Source of the DNA: Candidatus Hydrogenedentota bacterium
GTDB taxonomy: Bacteria > Hydrogenedentota > Hydrogenedentia > Hydrogenedentales > CAITNO01
DNA length: 36,204 bases
Assembly (NCBI GenBank): GCA_018056705.1
Contig: JAGPFE010000034.1
Location: forward strand, 1-36,204
Direction: 5' to 3'
The notes under the pieces were generated by a model. It worked only from the letters and a program-made list of their open reading frames with translations. It was not told the DNA's origin and did no database searches. This document shows positions 24,942 through 33,872 of this stretch, piece after piece. Every line of letters begins with the position of its first letter. Position 1 is the stretch's first letter. Position numbers and translations under genes: made by a program.

Positions 24942-26456
24942 ATGGGTCATATCATTCGGACTTCCGGCAGCAGGGAGGAAGGACGCGTTTCAGAAGGGAT
25001 AAGGGGAATCCTCCTTGTCCTCTGTTGCCTGCTTTCCCTCACGGGTTGTGAAACGTTTCGCGCGCGGGCCCAGGGGATGTTGAAACGTTTTCCCTTCGAG
25101 CGGGACGCCCGTCAGTGGACCCGCCCGGGCGATTTCAGAGATCTCACGTGGACCGAAGCGTTCAACGCCCTGCACGCGAAATTTTCAAGAGAATACGCGC
25201 TGGGTGAATGGAAGCAGGTGCCCTGGGAAAGCCTTTATTCCCGGTACGCCATGCTGATCGCGGATGCGCAGGCCCGGGAAGATCAGCGAGCCTATTACAT
25301 CGCGTTGCGGCGTTACCTGCACGAGATACCCGACGGGTACGTGCGCGTCAGCGATGAACCACAATGGCGCCTGGAGGCCATCGGTGGCTGGTATGGCCTG
25401 TCCGTGGTTCCCCTCGAAGAAGACACGCTGTTCGTGTACCGGGTGGATCCGGGTCGTTCGGCGGCAAAGGCCGGGATCCGCTGGGGAGCCCGGATCGTGT
25501 CATGGAACGGGCATGATACGCGCGCGGCGCTTTCTTCCGCCCCGGTGTGGTGGGTGGACGCGCCGGCGGCCACGTGGGCGGGCAGGATGCTGGACCAGTG
25601 CATGGTATTGACCCGGGGGCCCGTGGGCGGTTCCGTGACCGTGGAATACGTCAACCCCGGAGAATCCATCAAGCGCAGCGCGCAACTGACAGCCGAATCG
25701 GACGATTTCGCGGCCATGCGGGACGTGGTAAATTACGCCCGGGATTTCAGCATGCTTCAGGAGCCCTTTACGTTGCGCTTCGAAGAACGGGATGGGCAAA
25801 AGTACGCCGTGCTGGCCATTTACGTGCAGTCAGCCACGCTGAACGTGCCCTTTCCGGACCGGGCATTCAAGCGGATCATTGATCGGATCAACCGGGAAAG
25901 TCCAAGGGGCCTGGTCCTGGATCTTCGTGGCGACAGCGGGGGCAGCCTTGAACTGGCCCTGGAATTTGCCGCTCATTTTGTCCGGGAACCACGCACGCTG
26001 GCCCGAGTGGTGCGTTACGACGATACCCGGGGTGGATTCATGCTCGACGACCGGGAACCGGTGCGCGTTGAACCCCGCGATCCCCGTTACGAAGGACCGG
26101 TGTGCGTGCTGGTGCATCGTTCCACCCGGGATACCGGCCAGGTTATCGCGCTGGCCATACAGGGGCAATCGAACGTTCGGGTGGTGGGGGTTATGGGGGG
26201 AGACGGTTCCTGGGCGGTGCCTGGTGGCCTGATTCACATGCCCGGGGATTACGTGGTGGAGTATCCAGTGGGGCGATACGTGGATGAGCAGGGTAACGTG
26301 GTGGCCTGCGCGCGGGGTGACCTGGAAGGGGGGCTGACTCCGGATATCACGATTCCCGCGGAACCGGAACTGCTTGCGCAGGAGTTTAAGAACCAGCGGG
26401 ACAGCCTGCTGGAGCAGGCGCTGAAACTACTGGGCGGGAATTTCGCGGGAAACTGA
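24942..26456 (+). CDS. Lipoprotein with PDZ and S41-protease-like domain, catalytic residues lost
   Basis: This 504-residue protein has a signal peptide with lipobox LTGC (lipidated Cys36). A helical region (about 65-130) is followed by a PDZ-like domain (about 150-200, VYRVDPGRSAAKAGIRWGARI) and a C-terminal-processing-protease-like fold (about 288-475) that keeps the conserved GLVLDLRGDSGGS (323-335). In S41 proteases the nucleophile lies in a motif like SASASE. Here the aligned stretch is STRDTGQ (394-400), with Asp397 at the serine position, and the lysine of the dyad is replaced in VMGGDGS. It is probably a binding or scaffold protein rather than a protease, unless a different Ser such as Ser394 took over. 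ATG 24942 is followed by an unusually long polar N-region (about 20 residues), so the true start could be later. It precedes a small lipoprotein gene in the same direction. Confidence 0.75.
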   Translation: MGHIIRTSGSREEGRVSEGIRGILLVLCCLLSLTGCETFRARAQGMLKRFPFERDARQWTRPGDFRDLTWTEAFNALHAKFSREYALGEWKQVPWESLYSRYAMLIADAQAREDQRAYYIALRRYLHEIPDGYVRVSDEPQWRLEAIGGWYGLSVVPLEEDTLFVYRVDPGRSAAKAGIRWGARIVSWNGHDTRAALSSAPVWWVDAPAATWAGRMLDQCMVLTRGPVGGSVTVEYVNPGESIKRSAQLTAESDDFAAMRDVVNYARDFSMLQEPFTLRFEERDGQKYAVLAIYVQSATLNVPFPDRAFKRIIDRINRESPRGLVLDLRGDSGGSLELALEFAAHFVREPRTLARVVRYDDTRGGFMLDDREPVRVEPRDPRYEGPVCVLVHRSTRDTGQVIALAIQGQSNVRVVGVMGGDGSWAVPGGLIHMPGDYVVEYPVGRYVDEQGNVVACARGDLEGGLTPDITIPAEPELLAQEFKNQRDSLLEQALKLLGGNFAGN

Positions 26457-26467
26457 CACAAAAACGC

Positions 26468-26497
26468 TTGCGCTTTTTCGGGGGATCGGTGTAAACT
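26468..26497 (+). promoter_or_regulatory. Candidate promoter for the small lipoprotein gene
   Basis: TTGCGC (26468-26473) and TAAACT (26492-26497), 18 bases apart, each match four of six consensus positions. They lie 39 bases before ATG 26536. The gene could thus be expressed on its own as well as from read-through of the S41-like gene ending at 26456. Confidence 0.35.
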
Positions 26498-26535
26498 GTT
26501 GACAAACGAAAACCGAGATGCCGGAGGAACACACC

Positions 26536-26985
26536 ATGCGGCGCGGCAAGTGGATCGGCGGATTGATGCTGTTGACGATGGTCGGGGCGATGGTGGTCCT
26601 GACCGGGTGTGAAGGCACCATCAGGATCAAGGTCGTAAACGAACTGTCCTGGCCGATCACGGACGTCTACATTTACGAGCAGCGGGATACCGGACCGGGG
26701 CCGGACGCGGAAATCAACCGGCTCAACCGGGACGCCAACGAGAATCCAATCCCGTTACCTGCCGGTGAAAATGAAGTGCTGGAATGGTTGTTTAACCGCA
26801 AGGTGTACAACGTGGAACTCGGGTATTACATCGGCAAGGGTGACTTTGTCACGCTGGCCGTGCCGGAACCCTTGGACTTGCGAAAAGTAAAACGGCACTC
26901 CCTGGTAGTCATACGAATTTCTCCCGCCGCGGACAACGTGAGCGCGTACGTCGATTACGAGGTGATACCTCCCAAAGAGATTTAA
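26536..26985 (+). CDS. Small lipoprotein of unknown function
   Basis: This is a 149-residue protein. ATG 26536 is the start because GGAGG lies eight bases upstream; an in-frame start at 26518 would include that site and is rejected. The N-terminus is a lipoprotein signal with lipobox VLTGC and lipidated Cys25, after a 15-residue hydrophobic core. The mature part is beta-rich ([21 protein letters not shown]) and resembles a small Ig-like or transthyretin-like sandwich that binds a partner, which is only an impression. No family is recognised. Its stop overlaps the convergent end of panD by four bases. It may act with the preceding lipoprotein in the periplasm or at the outer membrane. Confidence 0.75.
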   Translation: MRRGKWIGGLMLLTMVGAMVVLTGCEGTIRIKVVNELSWPITDVYIYEQRDTGPGPDAEINRLNRDANENPIPLPAGENEVLEWLFNRKVYNVELGYYIGKGDFVTLAVPEPLDLRKVKRHSLVVIRISPAADNVSAYVDYEVIPPKEI

Positions 26986-27350
26986 TCCCGTCCCCGATTG
27001 ATCCCGGCGATCCGGTTCCGGTTGTCCACGAGTACCACGAGAGGCTGGTGGTTCCGCGCTTCTTTTTCATCCATCTGGGCGTAGGTAATCGCGATGATGA
27101 GATCGCCCGGCTGACCGAGACGTGCCGCCGCGCCGTTCAGGCACATCACGCCACTGCCCCGGGGTCCTTCCATGAGATACGTGACGAATCTCGCGCCGGT
27201 GTTGATGTTCAGCACGTGCACTTGCTCGTAGGGCAGCATCTCCGCCGCGTCCAGCAGGTCAGCGTCCACCGTCAGGCTTCCCACGTAGTTCAGGTTAGCT
27301 TCGGTGACCGTTGCGCGATGGATTTTGCTTTTCATCATGGTGAGGATCAT
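26982..27350 (-). CDS. panD: Aspartate 1-decarboxylase precursor
   Basis: PanD makes beta-alanine from aspartate for pantothenate synthesis. The 122-residue proenzyme cleaves itself between Gly24 and Ser25, and the new N-terminal Ser becomes the pyruvoyl group; the site is visible in [22 protein letters not shown] at the N-terminus and [23 protein letters not shown] are classic. ATG at 27350 has a strong GGAGGAC ribosome binding site and starts two bases after the panC stop, completing a panB-panC-panD operon. It is normal in length and sequence. Confidence 0.96.
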   Translation of the reverse strand: MILTMMKSKIHRATVTEANLNYVGSLTVDADLLDAAEMLPYEQVHVLNINTGARFVTYLMEGPRGSGVMCLNGAAARLGQPGDLIIAITYAQMDEKEARNHQPLVVLVDNRNRIAGINRGRD

Positions 27351-27352
27351 GA

Positions 27353-28207
27353 TTACTGTCCTCCGGGGTTGGCCGGGTCAAATATGACGTTATCGATCAG
27401 GCGGGCGGATGGCAGATAAGCCGCAACGGCAAGGAGAACCCGTCGATCGATGGTTTCCACGGGTTCCATGGTGTCGGCGTCCACCAGGGAAACGTAGTCA
27501 ATCTCCACTTCCGCCATGTCGCGTTTCGTCTGATCAATCAGGGTCGCGGCGTTCCGCTCTCCCGCCCGCATTCGCTCCAGGGCGGCGAACAGGGCGCGCG
27601 ACAGGCACAGCGCGCGTTTTCGTTCGTCAGGAGTCAGGTAGAGATTCCGTGAACTCATGGCCAGGCCATCGGGCTCGCGGACAATAGGCATTTCAACGAT
27701 TTCGATCGGCATGTCCAGATCCCGGACCATCCTGCGTATGACCGCGCACTGCTGGGCATCTTTCTGACCGAAATAGGCCCGATCGGGTTCCACGATGTGA
27801 AACAGCTTGGTAACGACGGTGGCCACGCCCCGGAAAAAGTGAGGGCGACTGGCCCCGCACAAACCCCGGCTGACATTGTCCACCGTGACCCAGGTGGAGA
27901 AATCGGGCGGGTACATGGATTGCGGTGTGGGCGTGAACACCGCCTGAATGCCCGCCGCCTCGGCGAGTTCGAGATCCCGTTCCAGGGCGCGGGGATATTT
28001 TTCCAGGTCCTCGTGAGGCGCGAACTGGGTGGGATTGACGAAGATACTGGCCACGGCGACGTCATTTTCCCGGGCGGCCGCGCGCATCAGGCTGAGATGG
28101 CCCTCATGTAGCGCGCCCATCGTGGGGACAAAACCAATGCTCCTGCCCGCGGGCCGTTGCTGGCGCGACCACGCGCGCATGGCGGAGCTGTTGTCGAAAA
28201 CGTTCAT
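27353..28207 (-). CDS. panC: Pantothenate synthetase
   Basis: PanC joins pantoate and beta-alanine with ATP to make pantothenate, via a pantoyl-adenylate intermediate. At 284 residues it is full length. The nucleotide-binding motif HxGH is at residues 34-37 ([10 protein letters not shown]). FVNPTQF (about 56-62) and the late KMSKS-like MSSRNLYL are present, as is the ATP-site block [13 protein letters not shown] and YFGQKDAQQ. The start ATG overlaps the panB stop as ATGA, so translation is coupled. The family assignment is unambiguous. Confidence 0.97.
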   Translation of the reverse strand: MNVFDNSSAMRAWSRQQRPAGRSIGFVPTMGALHEGHLSLMRAAARENDVAVASIFVNPTQFAPHEDLEKYPRALERDLELAEAAGIQAVFTPTPQSMYPPDFSTWVTVDNVSRGLCGASRPHFFRGVATVVTKLFHIVEPDRAYFGQKDAQQCAVIRRMVRDLDMPIEIVEMPIVREPDGLAMSSRNLYLTPDERKRALCLSRALFAALERMRAGERNAATLIDQTKRDMAEVEIDYVSLVDADTMEPVETIDRRVLLAVAAYLPSARLIDNVIFDPANPGGQ

Positions 28208-29010
28208 TCGTACCAGTGCTCCCTCGCCGGGTAGCGTCCGGCCTTGACGTCTGCCACGTAAGCGGCAAAGGCATCGCCCATGATTTTTCTTACATCCGCG
28301 TAGGTCCTGGCGAACCGCGCTTTACCCCAGCCAAGGATATCGTGCATGACCAGAACCTGGCCGTCACAATGAGGTCCCGCCCCGATGCCGATGGTGGGAA
28401 CAGGTAATTCGGAGGTAATGGTTTTGGCCAGGTCCGCTGGCACGCATTCGAGCACGACGGCGAAACAGCCGGCCTCGGCCAGTTCTCTGGCTTCCCGGCG
28501 TATCCTGGCGGCGGCTTCTTCGTCCCGTCCCTGAACGTGGTAGCCTCCCAATTGCAATACCCGCTGTGGAGTCAGGCCAAGGTGTCCCATGACGGGAATA
28601 CCTGCCCGCAGCACGGCCTGGATCGCGTCTCCCGCGCGGCTCATGGAACCTTCGATTTTTACCGCGCCCGCTCCGCAGGCACCTACCAGCCTCCCCGCGT
28701 TACGCGTGGCCTCCTCCGGCCCCAGGTTACAGGAAAGAAATGGCATGTCGGCGATAACCAGGGCCCGCCGGGTTGCCCGGGCGACCATGGCCGTATGATG
28801 GGCCATGATATCCATGGTCACGCCGAGGGTATTCGCGTGGCCCATGATGACCATGCCCAGCGAATCCCCTACCAGTACGGCATCCACGCCCGCTTCATCC
28901 GCCAGCGCGGCAGATGGGTAATCATACGCGGTCAGGACGGCCAGCGGGAAAGCATCGGATGGCTTTTTCCCGAAGGCGGCCGCCGTGATCGGGCGCGCGT
29001 GTTGTTCCAT
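28204..29010 (-). CDS. panB: 3-methyl-2-oxobutanoate hydroxymethyltransferase
   Basis: PanB makes ketopantoate from 2-oxoisovalerate and methylene-tetrahydrofolate, the first pantothenate step. The start is ATG at 29010, with CAGGAG seven bases upstream. The open frame extends to 29133, but that part overlaps folK and is not family sequence. The 268-residue barrel has metal ligands Asp49 (VGDSLG) and Asp88 (IADMPF), Glu120 (VKIEG) and catalytic base Glu188 (LECVPADLA). The neighbouring folK belongs to folate synthesis, which supplies this enzyme's one-carbon cofactor, and the two lie in one operon. Confidence 0.96.
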   Translation of the reverse strand: MEQHARPITAAAFGKKPSDAFPLAVLTAYDYPSAALADEAGVDAVLVGDSLGMVIMGHANTLGVTMDIMAHHTAMVARATRRALVIADMPFLSCNLGPEEATRNAGRLVGACGAGAVKIEGSMSRAGDAIQAVLRAGIPVMGHLGLTPQRVLQLGGYHVQGRDEEAAARIRREARELAEAGCFAVVLECVPADLAKTITSELPVPTIGIGAGPHCDGQVLVMHDILGWGKARFARTYADVRKIMGDAFAAYVADVKAGRYPAREHWYE

Positions 29011-29071
29011 TTGCGGCTCCTGAACCGTGACGTATCCGTCCCGGTCCCTGTTGGGCTCCAAGCGGAGCGGT

Positions 29072-29656
29072 TCAAGAAACCTGTTCCAGTGTTCCCAGAC
29101 GGCGGATGTTCGCGGCATCCGGCGTGTTTTCAAGGTCTCCAGCCATCTGGGCGATACTTCTTCCCGTGACCGGATCTTTCACGCCCGGCGCGATTTCCCG
29201 TAGTGGCCAGAGCACGAATGCCCGTTCCCGGTATCTCGGGTGGGGCAACTCCAGCCGCTCGTGCCGAACCGTCAGCCCGTCCCAGAGGATCAGGTCTATG
29301 TCAATCACCCGGGGTCCCCACCTGGGACCTTCTTCCCGGCCCAGACTGGTCTCCAGCCGTTTTATTGTTTCCAGCAATTCAAGCGGTGCCAGCACCGTCT
29401 CGATTGCCACGGCAAGGTTGTAAAACCTTGGCTGGTCAATATAACCCCATGGTGGAGTCTCGTACACGCCAGACACCTGTAACACCCGGATTCCCACCGT
29501 GCCGGCGATGGCCAGCACCGCCTCACGCAACGTGGCGACCCGGTCACCCAGATTCGCTCCGAGTACCAGCCACACCGTGCGGCGGTCACGGGGTGCCGTC
29601 GGACGGCAGGTGCCTGAACGGTAACCACTGTTCAGTATATCACAGCTTTCAGTCAC
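29072..29656 (-). CDS. folK: Dihydropterin pyrophosphokinase (HPPK)
   Basis: FolK transfers pyrophosphate from ATP to 6-hydroxymethyl-dihydropterin in folate synthesis. The core fits the family: LVLGANLGDR, VYETPPWG and FYNLAVAIET, and the PROSITE-type motif RWGPRVIDIDLIL with magnesium ligands Asp119 and Asp121. The protein as drawn (GTG at 29656, 194 residues) has about 27 extra residues before the first strand. GTG at 29575, just before LVLGANLGD, is an alternative start that gives a normal length; neither start has a strong ribosome binding site. The gene starts 24 bases after the ankyrin gene ends. Confidence 0.93.
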   Translation of the reverse strand: MTESCDILNSGYRSGTCRPTAPRDRRTVWLVLGANLGDRVATLREAVLAIAGTVGIRVLQVSGVYETPPWGYIDQPRFYNLAVAIETVLAPLELLETIKRLETSLGREEGPRWGPRVIDIDLILWDGLTVRHERLELPHPRYRERAFVLWPLREIAPGVKDPVTGRSIAQMAGDLENTPDAANIRRLGTLEQVS

Positions 29657-29680
29657 GGTGACGCGCGCTTCCTGGATGTT

Positions 29681-32347
29681 TCAGGGGGTCGCGGTGCTGG
29701 ACGGGGAGGGGTTTGGCGTCACGCGGGCGAACACGTCCGCGGCGGTCAGGTTCATGGTGTTCCTGGCGTTCGGGTCCGCGCCGTGGGTCGCCAGCAGTTC
29801 AATGATGTCCCGGTTTCCCGCGAAGGCGGCGTAATGCGCAGGGGTATTTCCCTGTTCATCATCCGCCGGTTGTGTCGGATCCGCGCCCCTCTCCAGTAGC
29901 AGGCGAACGATTTCGGGGTTGCCTTTCCGTGCCGCCCGGTGCAGTGGAGACAATCCCAGTCGTTTCATGTGTACGGCCTCTGGATAGGTATCCAGGATCC
30001 GCTTCACGAACGCGAGGTCATCCCGTTCAATCGCCTGGACCAGTTCATCCGCTACCACCGCCAGCATCAGGTACACGGCCTGTTCCCGGCCCAGGCGCGT
30101 GGAGAGCTGCAAAGGAGTGCGTCCTTTTTCATGTTCGGTTCGGTACAGTTCCTCTCTTACCACGTCGAGGGCATGCTGTCCTTGGTTATTTCGCGCCAGG
30201 AAGTCCGCGCCCCGGGCAAGGAGCAATTTCACGGTGCGATGTTGTCCTTCCCGGGCGGCGTAGTGCAGCGGCAGGTTTCCATCGTTATCCGCCGCGTTCA
30301 CGTCCACGCCGCGCAGAAGAAACATCTGGCAGGCGGCCCAGTGACCCCGGGACGCCGAGATGTGCAGAGGCAACCGCCCCGCGTTGTCCCGGGCCAGGAT
30401 GTCGGCCTGGTGATCCACGAGCGTCTTGACCATAACCGCGCTGCCCCGTCCGGCGGCCAGGTGCAGAGGCGTCTGGCCTTCCGCGTTGGTTCCGTTGACG
30501 GGGCATCCGGCCTTGAGCAGCACTTCCACGGACTCCTGGATGCCCACGCGCGCCGCCTCGTGCAGGGCGGAATTTCCCTGGCTGTCTGTTTTTTCCCACG
30601 GAATACCCTTGTTCAGGGCCCATTGCGTGGCCATGACACTCTCCGACCGGGCCGCCGCGTGGAGGATGGTCTGTCCGGCCTGGTCTTCGAGCGTGGGATC
30701 AGCCCCGGCGCCCAGCAGAACGTCCGCGCACAGTACGTGTCCCCCTTCCAGGGCGTCGAAAAGGGGAGAACGGCCTGCCGCGTCCCGGGCGTTCGGGTTG
30801 GCTCCCCTGCCGATCAGCAGGTCCATGATTTCCCGCCAGCCCTTGGATGCCGCCACGTGCAGGGCGGTCTTGCCGTCGTCGGCGGGATTGTCCACGGCCG
30901 CGCCCAAGTCAAGTAACCGCTGGGTTTGCGCGAGCCAGCCCTTCTCCGTGGTGTAATGGAGGGGAGTCCGACCGTCCTTGTCCCGGGCTTCGGGGTTGGC
31001 CCCGGCATTTAGAAGCATCTCGAAGGCATTCGGGTTGTCATTAAGGATGGCAGCATGCAGGGGCGTTCTTCGGGACGTATCGCGGGTTTCGATATCCGCG
31101 CCGTTCTGGATGAGCGTACCGGCCATACCGTTGCGTCCCTTCACGGCGGCCAGCATCAGCGGCGTGTGCGCGTCCCTGTTCTTGATATCCAGGGCAGCCC
31201 CCCGCTCCACCAGCAGTCGCAGGCAGTCGAAGCAACCGGTATCCACGGCGACATGTAACGGCGTGAACCCGTGCAGATTCTGGGCGTTGATGGCTACACC
31301 GAGATCAAGGCACCGCCGGAGCGCGTCCAGTTGCTTGCGCCTGGTCAGCGCGTGCGCGAGGTTTTCGTTTATGGGGGGACGCAACTGGTTCACGTCCGCG
31401 CCCTGGGAAAGCAGGTATTCCGCGATATCCCAGTCTTCGTTGAAGATTGCCAGCCATAAAGGGGGCTCAATCATTTCGTTCTGGTCATCTATGCTGTACC
31501 CGTGTTCCACCAGGTAGCGGATCACCTCAAGTTGACGATACGTTACAGCGAGATGAATGGGTTTGACGCGCGCGCGGTTTTCCCGATCGAGCAGGGAGGG
31601 GTCTTTCTGTCGCTGTTCCTCCAGGCCGGGAATATCCGCGAAACGAACCATTTCGGCAATCGTCACCTTCGCGCCCATGCCGCGCAGGAAGGCGGACATC
31701 TGCCACTGGCGGGATGCCATGGCAGCATAGATGGGGGGATAGTAATCCTGGGGGCGCGCGCTGACATTGATATCCGCGCCCGCCCGCAGCAGGGCGCGCG
31801 CTACCTCGATCGCGCCAGTCTCGCAAGCGGCATGTAAAGGCGTGAAGTAATTCTTGTTCGCGACGGCAGGTGAAGCGCCAGACTTGATTAACTGTCGCGT
31901 CGCGTAAACGTCGTTAGCCGCGGCGGCAAGATGCAGGGCGGTATTACCCAGGTTATCGGGCTGGTTGGGGTCCATCCCGTGCTGGATCAACAGGGATATG
32001 GCCTCGTGCTGCCCAGTTTCTGCCGCCGCGTGCAGGGGGGTAGTTCCCTCCGGGGTAACTTCGTTGAGGCCAATCCCCGCATGGATCATTGCCACGGCCC
32101 CATAAAGGTCGCCCGCGCGCAGGGTGCTGACGAGGGATCTTTCGGTGTTTCCCGCGGCCAGCATGGATTCGTACATGGCCGCGGCTGCCGCCTGGGCATC
32201 CAGTGCGTGGGAAACCACCGCCTGCCCGGTACTTTCCGCCTGGGGAAATGAATTGTCTCCCGCCGCCGTGGTCACGCCTATCCAGATGAGTCCCATCATC
32301 ACGCCGCAACCCATGGCTAGAAATGCTCGGTGCCAGTTATGCGTCAT
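29681..32347 (-). CDS. Exported protein with about 21 ankyrin repeats
   Basis: The start is uncertain. ATG 32347 gives an 888-residue protein with a good signal peptide (HNWHRAFLAMGCGVMMGLIW, cleavage near TTAA). ATGs at 32365, 32407 and 32428 are in frame upstream, the last overlapping the GH30 gene. Nearly all the rest is ankyrin repeats: about 21 units of about 33 residues can be counted, with the typical TPLHxAA helix start and LLLxxGAD loop; repeats 4-7 are more divergent. The protein ends in a short Pro/Ser/Thr tail. Ankyrin arrays bind other proteins. A secreted array of this size is unusual beside pantothenate and folate genes and may bind a surface or host protein. No catalytic domain is attached. 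Confidence 0.88.
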   Translation of the reverse strand: MTHNWHRAFLAMGCGVMMGLIWIGVTTAAGDNSFPQAESTGQAVVSHALDAQAAAAAMYESMLAAGNTERSLVSTLRAGDLYGAVAMIHAGIGLNEVTPEGTTPLHAAAETGQHEAISLLIQHGMDPNQPDNLGNTALHLAAAANDVYATRQLIKSGASPAVANKNYFTPLHAACETGAIEVARALLRAGADINVSARPQDYYPPIYAAMASRQWQMSAFLRGMGAKVTIAEMVRFADIPGLEEQRQKDPSLLDRENRARVKPIHLAVTYRQLEVIRYLVEHGYSIDDQNEMIEPPLWLAIFNEDWDIAEYLLSQGADVNQLRPPINENLAHALTRRKQLDALRRCLDLGVAINAQNLHGFTPLHVAVDTGCFDCLRLLVERGAALDIKNRDAHTPLMLAAVKGRNGMAGTLIQNGADIETRDTSRRTPLHAAILNDNPNAFEMLLNAGANPEARDKDGRTPLHYTTEKGWLAQTQRLLDLGAAVDNPADDGKTALHVAASKGWREIMDLLIGRGANPNARDAAGRSPLFDALEGGHVLCADVLLGAGADPTLEDQAGQTILHAAARSESVMATQWALNKGIPWEKTDSQGNSALHEAARVGIQESVEVLLKAGCPVNGTNAEGQTPLHLAAGRGSAVMVKTLVDHQADILARDNAGRLPLHISASRGHWAACQMFLLRGVDVNAADNDGNLPLHYAAREGQHRTVKLLLARGADFLARNNQGQHALDVVREELYRTEHEKGRTPLQLSTRLGREQAVYLMLAVVADELVQAIERDDLAFVKRILDTYPEAVHMKRLGLSPLHRAARKGNPEIVRLLLERGADPTQPADDEQGNTPAHYAAFAGNRDIIELLATHGADPNARNTMNLTAADVFARVTPNPSPSSTATP

Positions 32348-32415
32348 TACGGGGTCTATCCTCATAGCCGGGATCTGTCCGGGCAGCCATGTCTTACGTT
32401 GCGCCATGGGCAGCG

Positions 32416-33804
32416 TTATTCCTGCCATCGATAAGTGGCCACGGCTCCCGCCGGGAGGGTGTCACGAAACTGCCGGTTGCCGTGGGTGACCGCGAATTCC
32501 CAGGGTTCGCGGCCCGCGTTCGCTACCACCAGGACCAGGGCGCCGTCCGGATTGCGGGTGGCAACGTAACCGATGGTCCTGGCTTCTGGGCCCGAAACGC
32601 CGATCCGGACCGCGCCCGGCAGGATGAATTTCATGAACTGGCCGTACATGTAATAATCGTAATTCCAGCGTAAGGACCCGTCGTCGAGTAGTTCCACGCA
32701 GGTGGCACTCGCCGAATGGGGACCGCGGTTCGGTTTACGGTGTTCGTCGAGCAGGACTACCCAGAAATTGTACGAGCGGGCCCAGTTTTGCAGGATGGAA
32801 GCGAGTTTTACCGCTCCCCTGGCGCCGAAAACGGATCCTTCCGAGAAGTAAATGTGCTTGTCCGGGAACATTTCCCGGATTTTCGACTGGGTTTCAACCC
32901 GGCCTTCGTACAGGTGGAAGGCTGTTCCGTCCACGTACTGGGCGGCCGCGGGATCAGACAGCACGGCAATGGGAAATTCCGGCAGGTTCCAGTTGTGATC
33001 CCAGCACCAGACACGGGTGGTCAGGTTCAGTTCCCGGAACAGCGGCCCCAGGTGATCCCGGATGAAATCCCGCTGTTCTTCTCCCGTCCAGACGCAGGTG
33101 GGATAATTCGGATCATTCATCCGGGGTTCATTCTGGACGGTGATGGCGTAAATGGGGATGCCTTCCGCCTCGTAAGCCTGAATGAACCGGGCCAGGTATT
33201 TCGCGAAGGCCGGATAAAACTCCGGTAACAGGCGTCCACCTTCCAGTCGGCCTGTATCTTTCATCCACGCGGGAGGGCTCCAGGGGGAGGCGAAAAACTT
33301 GAGAGATGGATTGATCCTCAGCGCCTCCTTAATCAGCGGCAGCACGTACGCCCGGTCTTTTTCGATGGAAAACCGGGTCATTTCGGGGTCTTTTTCGCCT
33401 TCGGGCAGGTCACAGTAGGTGTAATAGGGTTCCCCGATGAAATCCGACGCGCCGATGCAAAGGCGCATCAGGTTCATACCGATGCCCTTGTCGGGATCGA
33501 ACAGCCGGATCATCGCTTCGGCTCTGGCTTCCGGAGAAAGCTTGGTAAGGTTTTCACAGGAAGCGTGGTCAAAGGACGCGCCCATGCCCAGGATTTCCTG
33601 GTAGCGTGCCGATGGATTGATCTCGATGACCGAAAGTTTGGTTTTTCGTGCCGGTTCCAGTTTCGGGCCGTCCTGCCTGCTCAGCGCGGCTTTCAGGTCG
33701 GGAGTGGTCAGCCATTTTTCCACCCGGTCAGCCGCGGGAGCCATGGAAACCCAGAGTAATACCGTGGCCGCCATCGCGGCGATTCGCAGTCCAGTCTGAC
33801 GCAT
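32416..33804 (-). CDS. Secreted GH30-family glycoside hydrolase (glucosylceramidase-like)
   Basis: The protein has 462 residues with a signal peptide (cleavage after APA or AA near residues 24-25), so it is exported. The GH30 barrel has the family motifs FASPWSPPAWMKDTG (171-185), ITVQNEP with acid/base Glu226, and YFSEG with nucleophile Glu322. A C-terminal beta domain follows (about 380-460, ending GAVATYRWQE). GH30 includes lysosomal-type beta-glucocerebrosidase and bacterial beta-1,6-glucanases and related enzymes, and the pattern here is nearest to the glucosylceramidase/beta-1,6-glucanase subgroups. The exact substrate cannot be read. ATG 33804 has AAGGAG eight bases upstream. It may be the first gene of the unit that continues into the ankyrin gene, and it begins 68 bases after the dgt gene. 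Confidence 0.9.
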   Translation of the reverse strand: MRQTGLRIAAMAATVLLWVSMAPAADRVEKWLTTPDLKAALSRQDGPKLEPARKTKLSVIEINPSARYQEILGMGASFDHASCENLTKLSPEARAEAMIRLFDPDKGIGMNLMRLCIGASDFIGEPYYTYCDLPEGEKDPEMTRFSIEKDRAYVLPLIKEALRINPSLKFFASPWSPPAWMKDTGRLEGGRLLPEFYPAFAKYLARFIQAYEAEGIPIYAITVQNEPRMNDPNYPTCVWTGEEQRDFIRDHLGPLFRELNLTTRVWCWDHNWNLPEFPIAVLSDPAAAQYVDGTAFHLYEGRVETQSKIREMFPDKHIYFSEGSVFGARGAVKLASILQNWARSYNFWVVLLDEHRKPNRGPHSASATCVELLDDGSLRWNYDYYMYGQFMKFILPGAVRIGVSGPEARTIGYVATRNPDGALVLVVANAGREPWEFAVTHGNRQFRDTLPAGAVATYRWQE

Positions 33805-33872
33805 CGGAAACTCCTTTTCGATGGATGACCCCTATCAGCATAGCACGACGTGAACCAGCCCAGGAATTGCGG

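Noticed and set aside
29681..32347. Regular roughly 99-base periodicity that could be mistaken for a tandem DNA repeat or CRISPR-like array
   Set aside because: The period comes from 33-residue ankyrin units with diverged DNA sequence; there are no identical short repeats or spacers.
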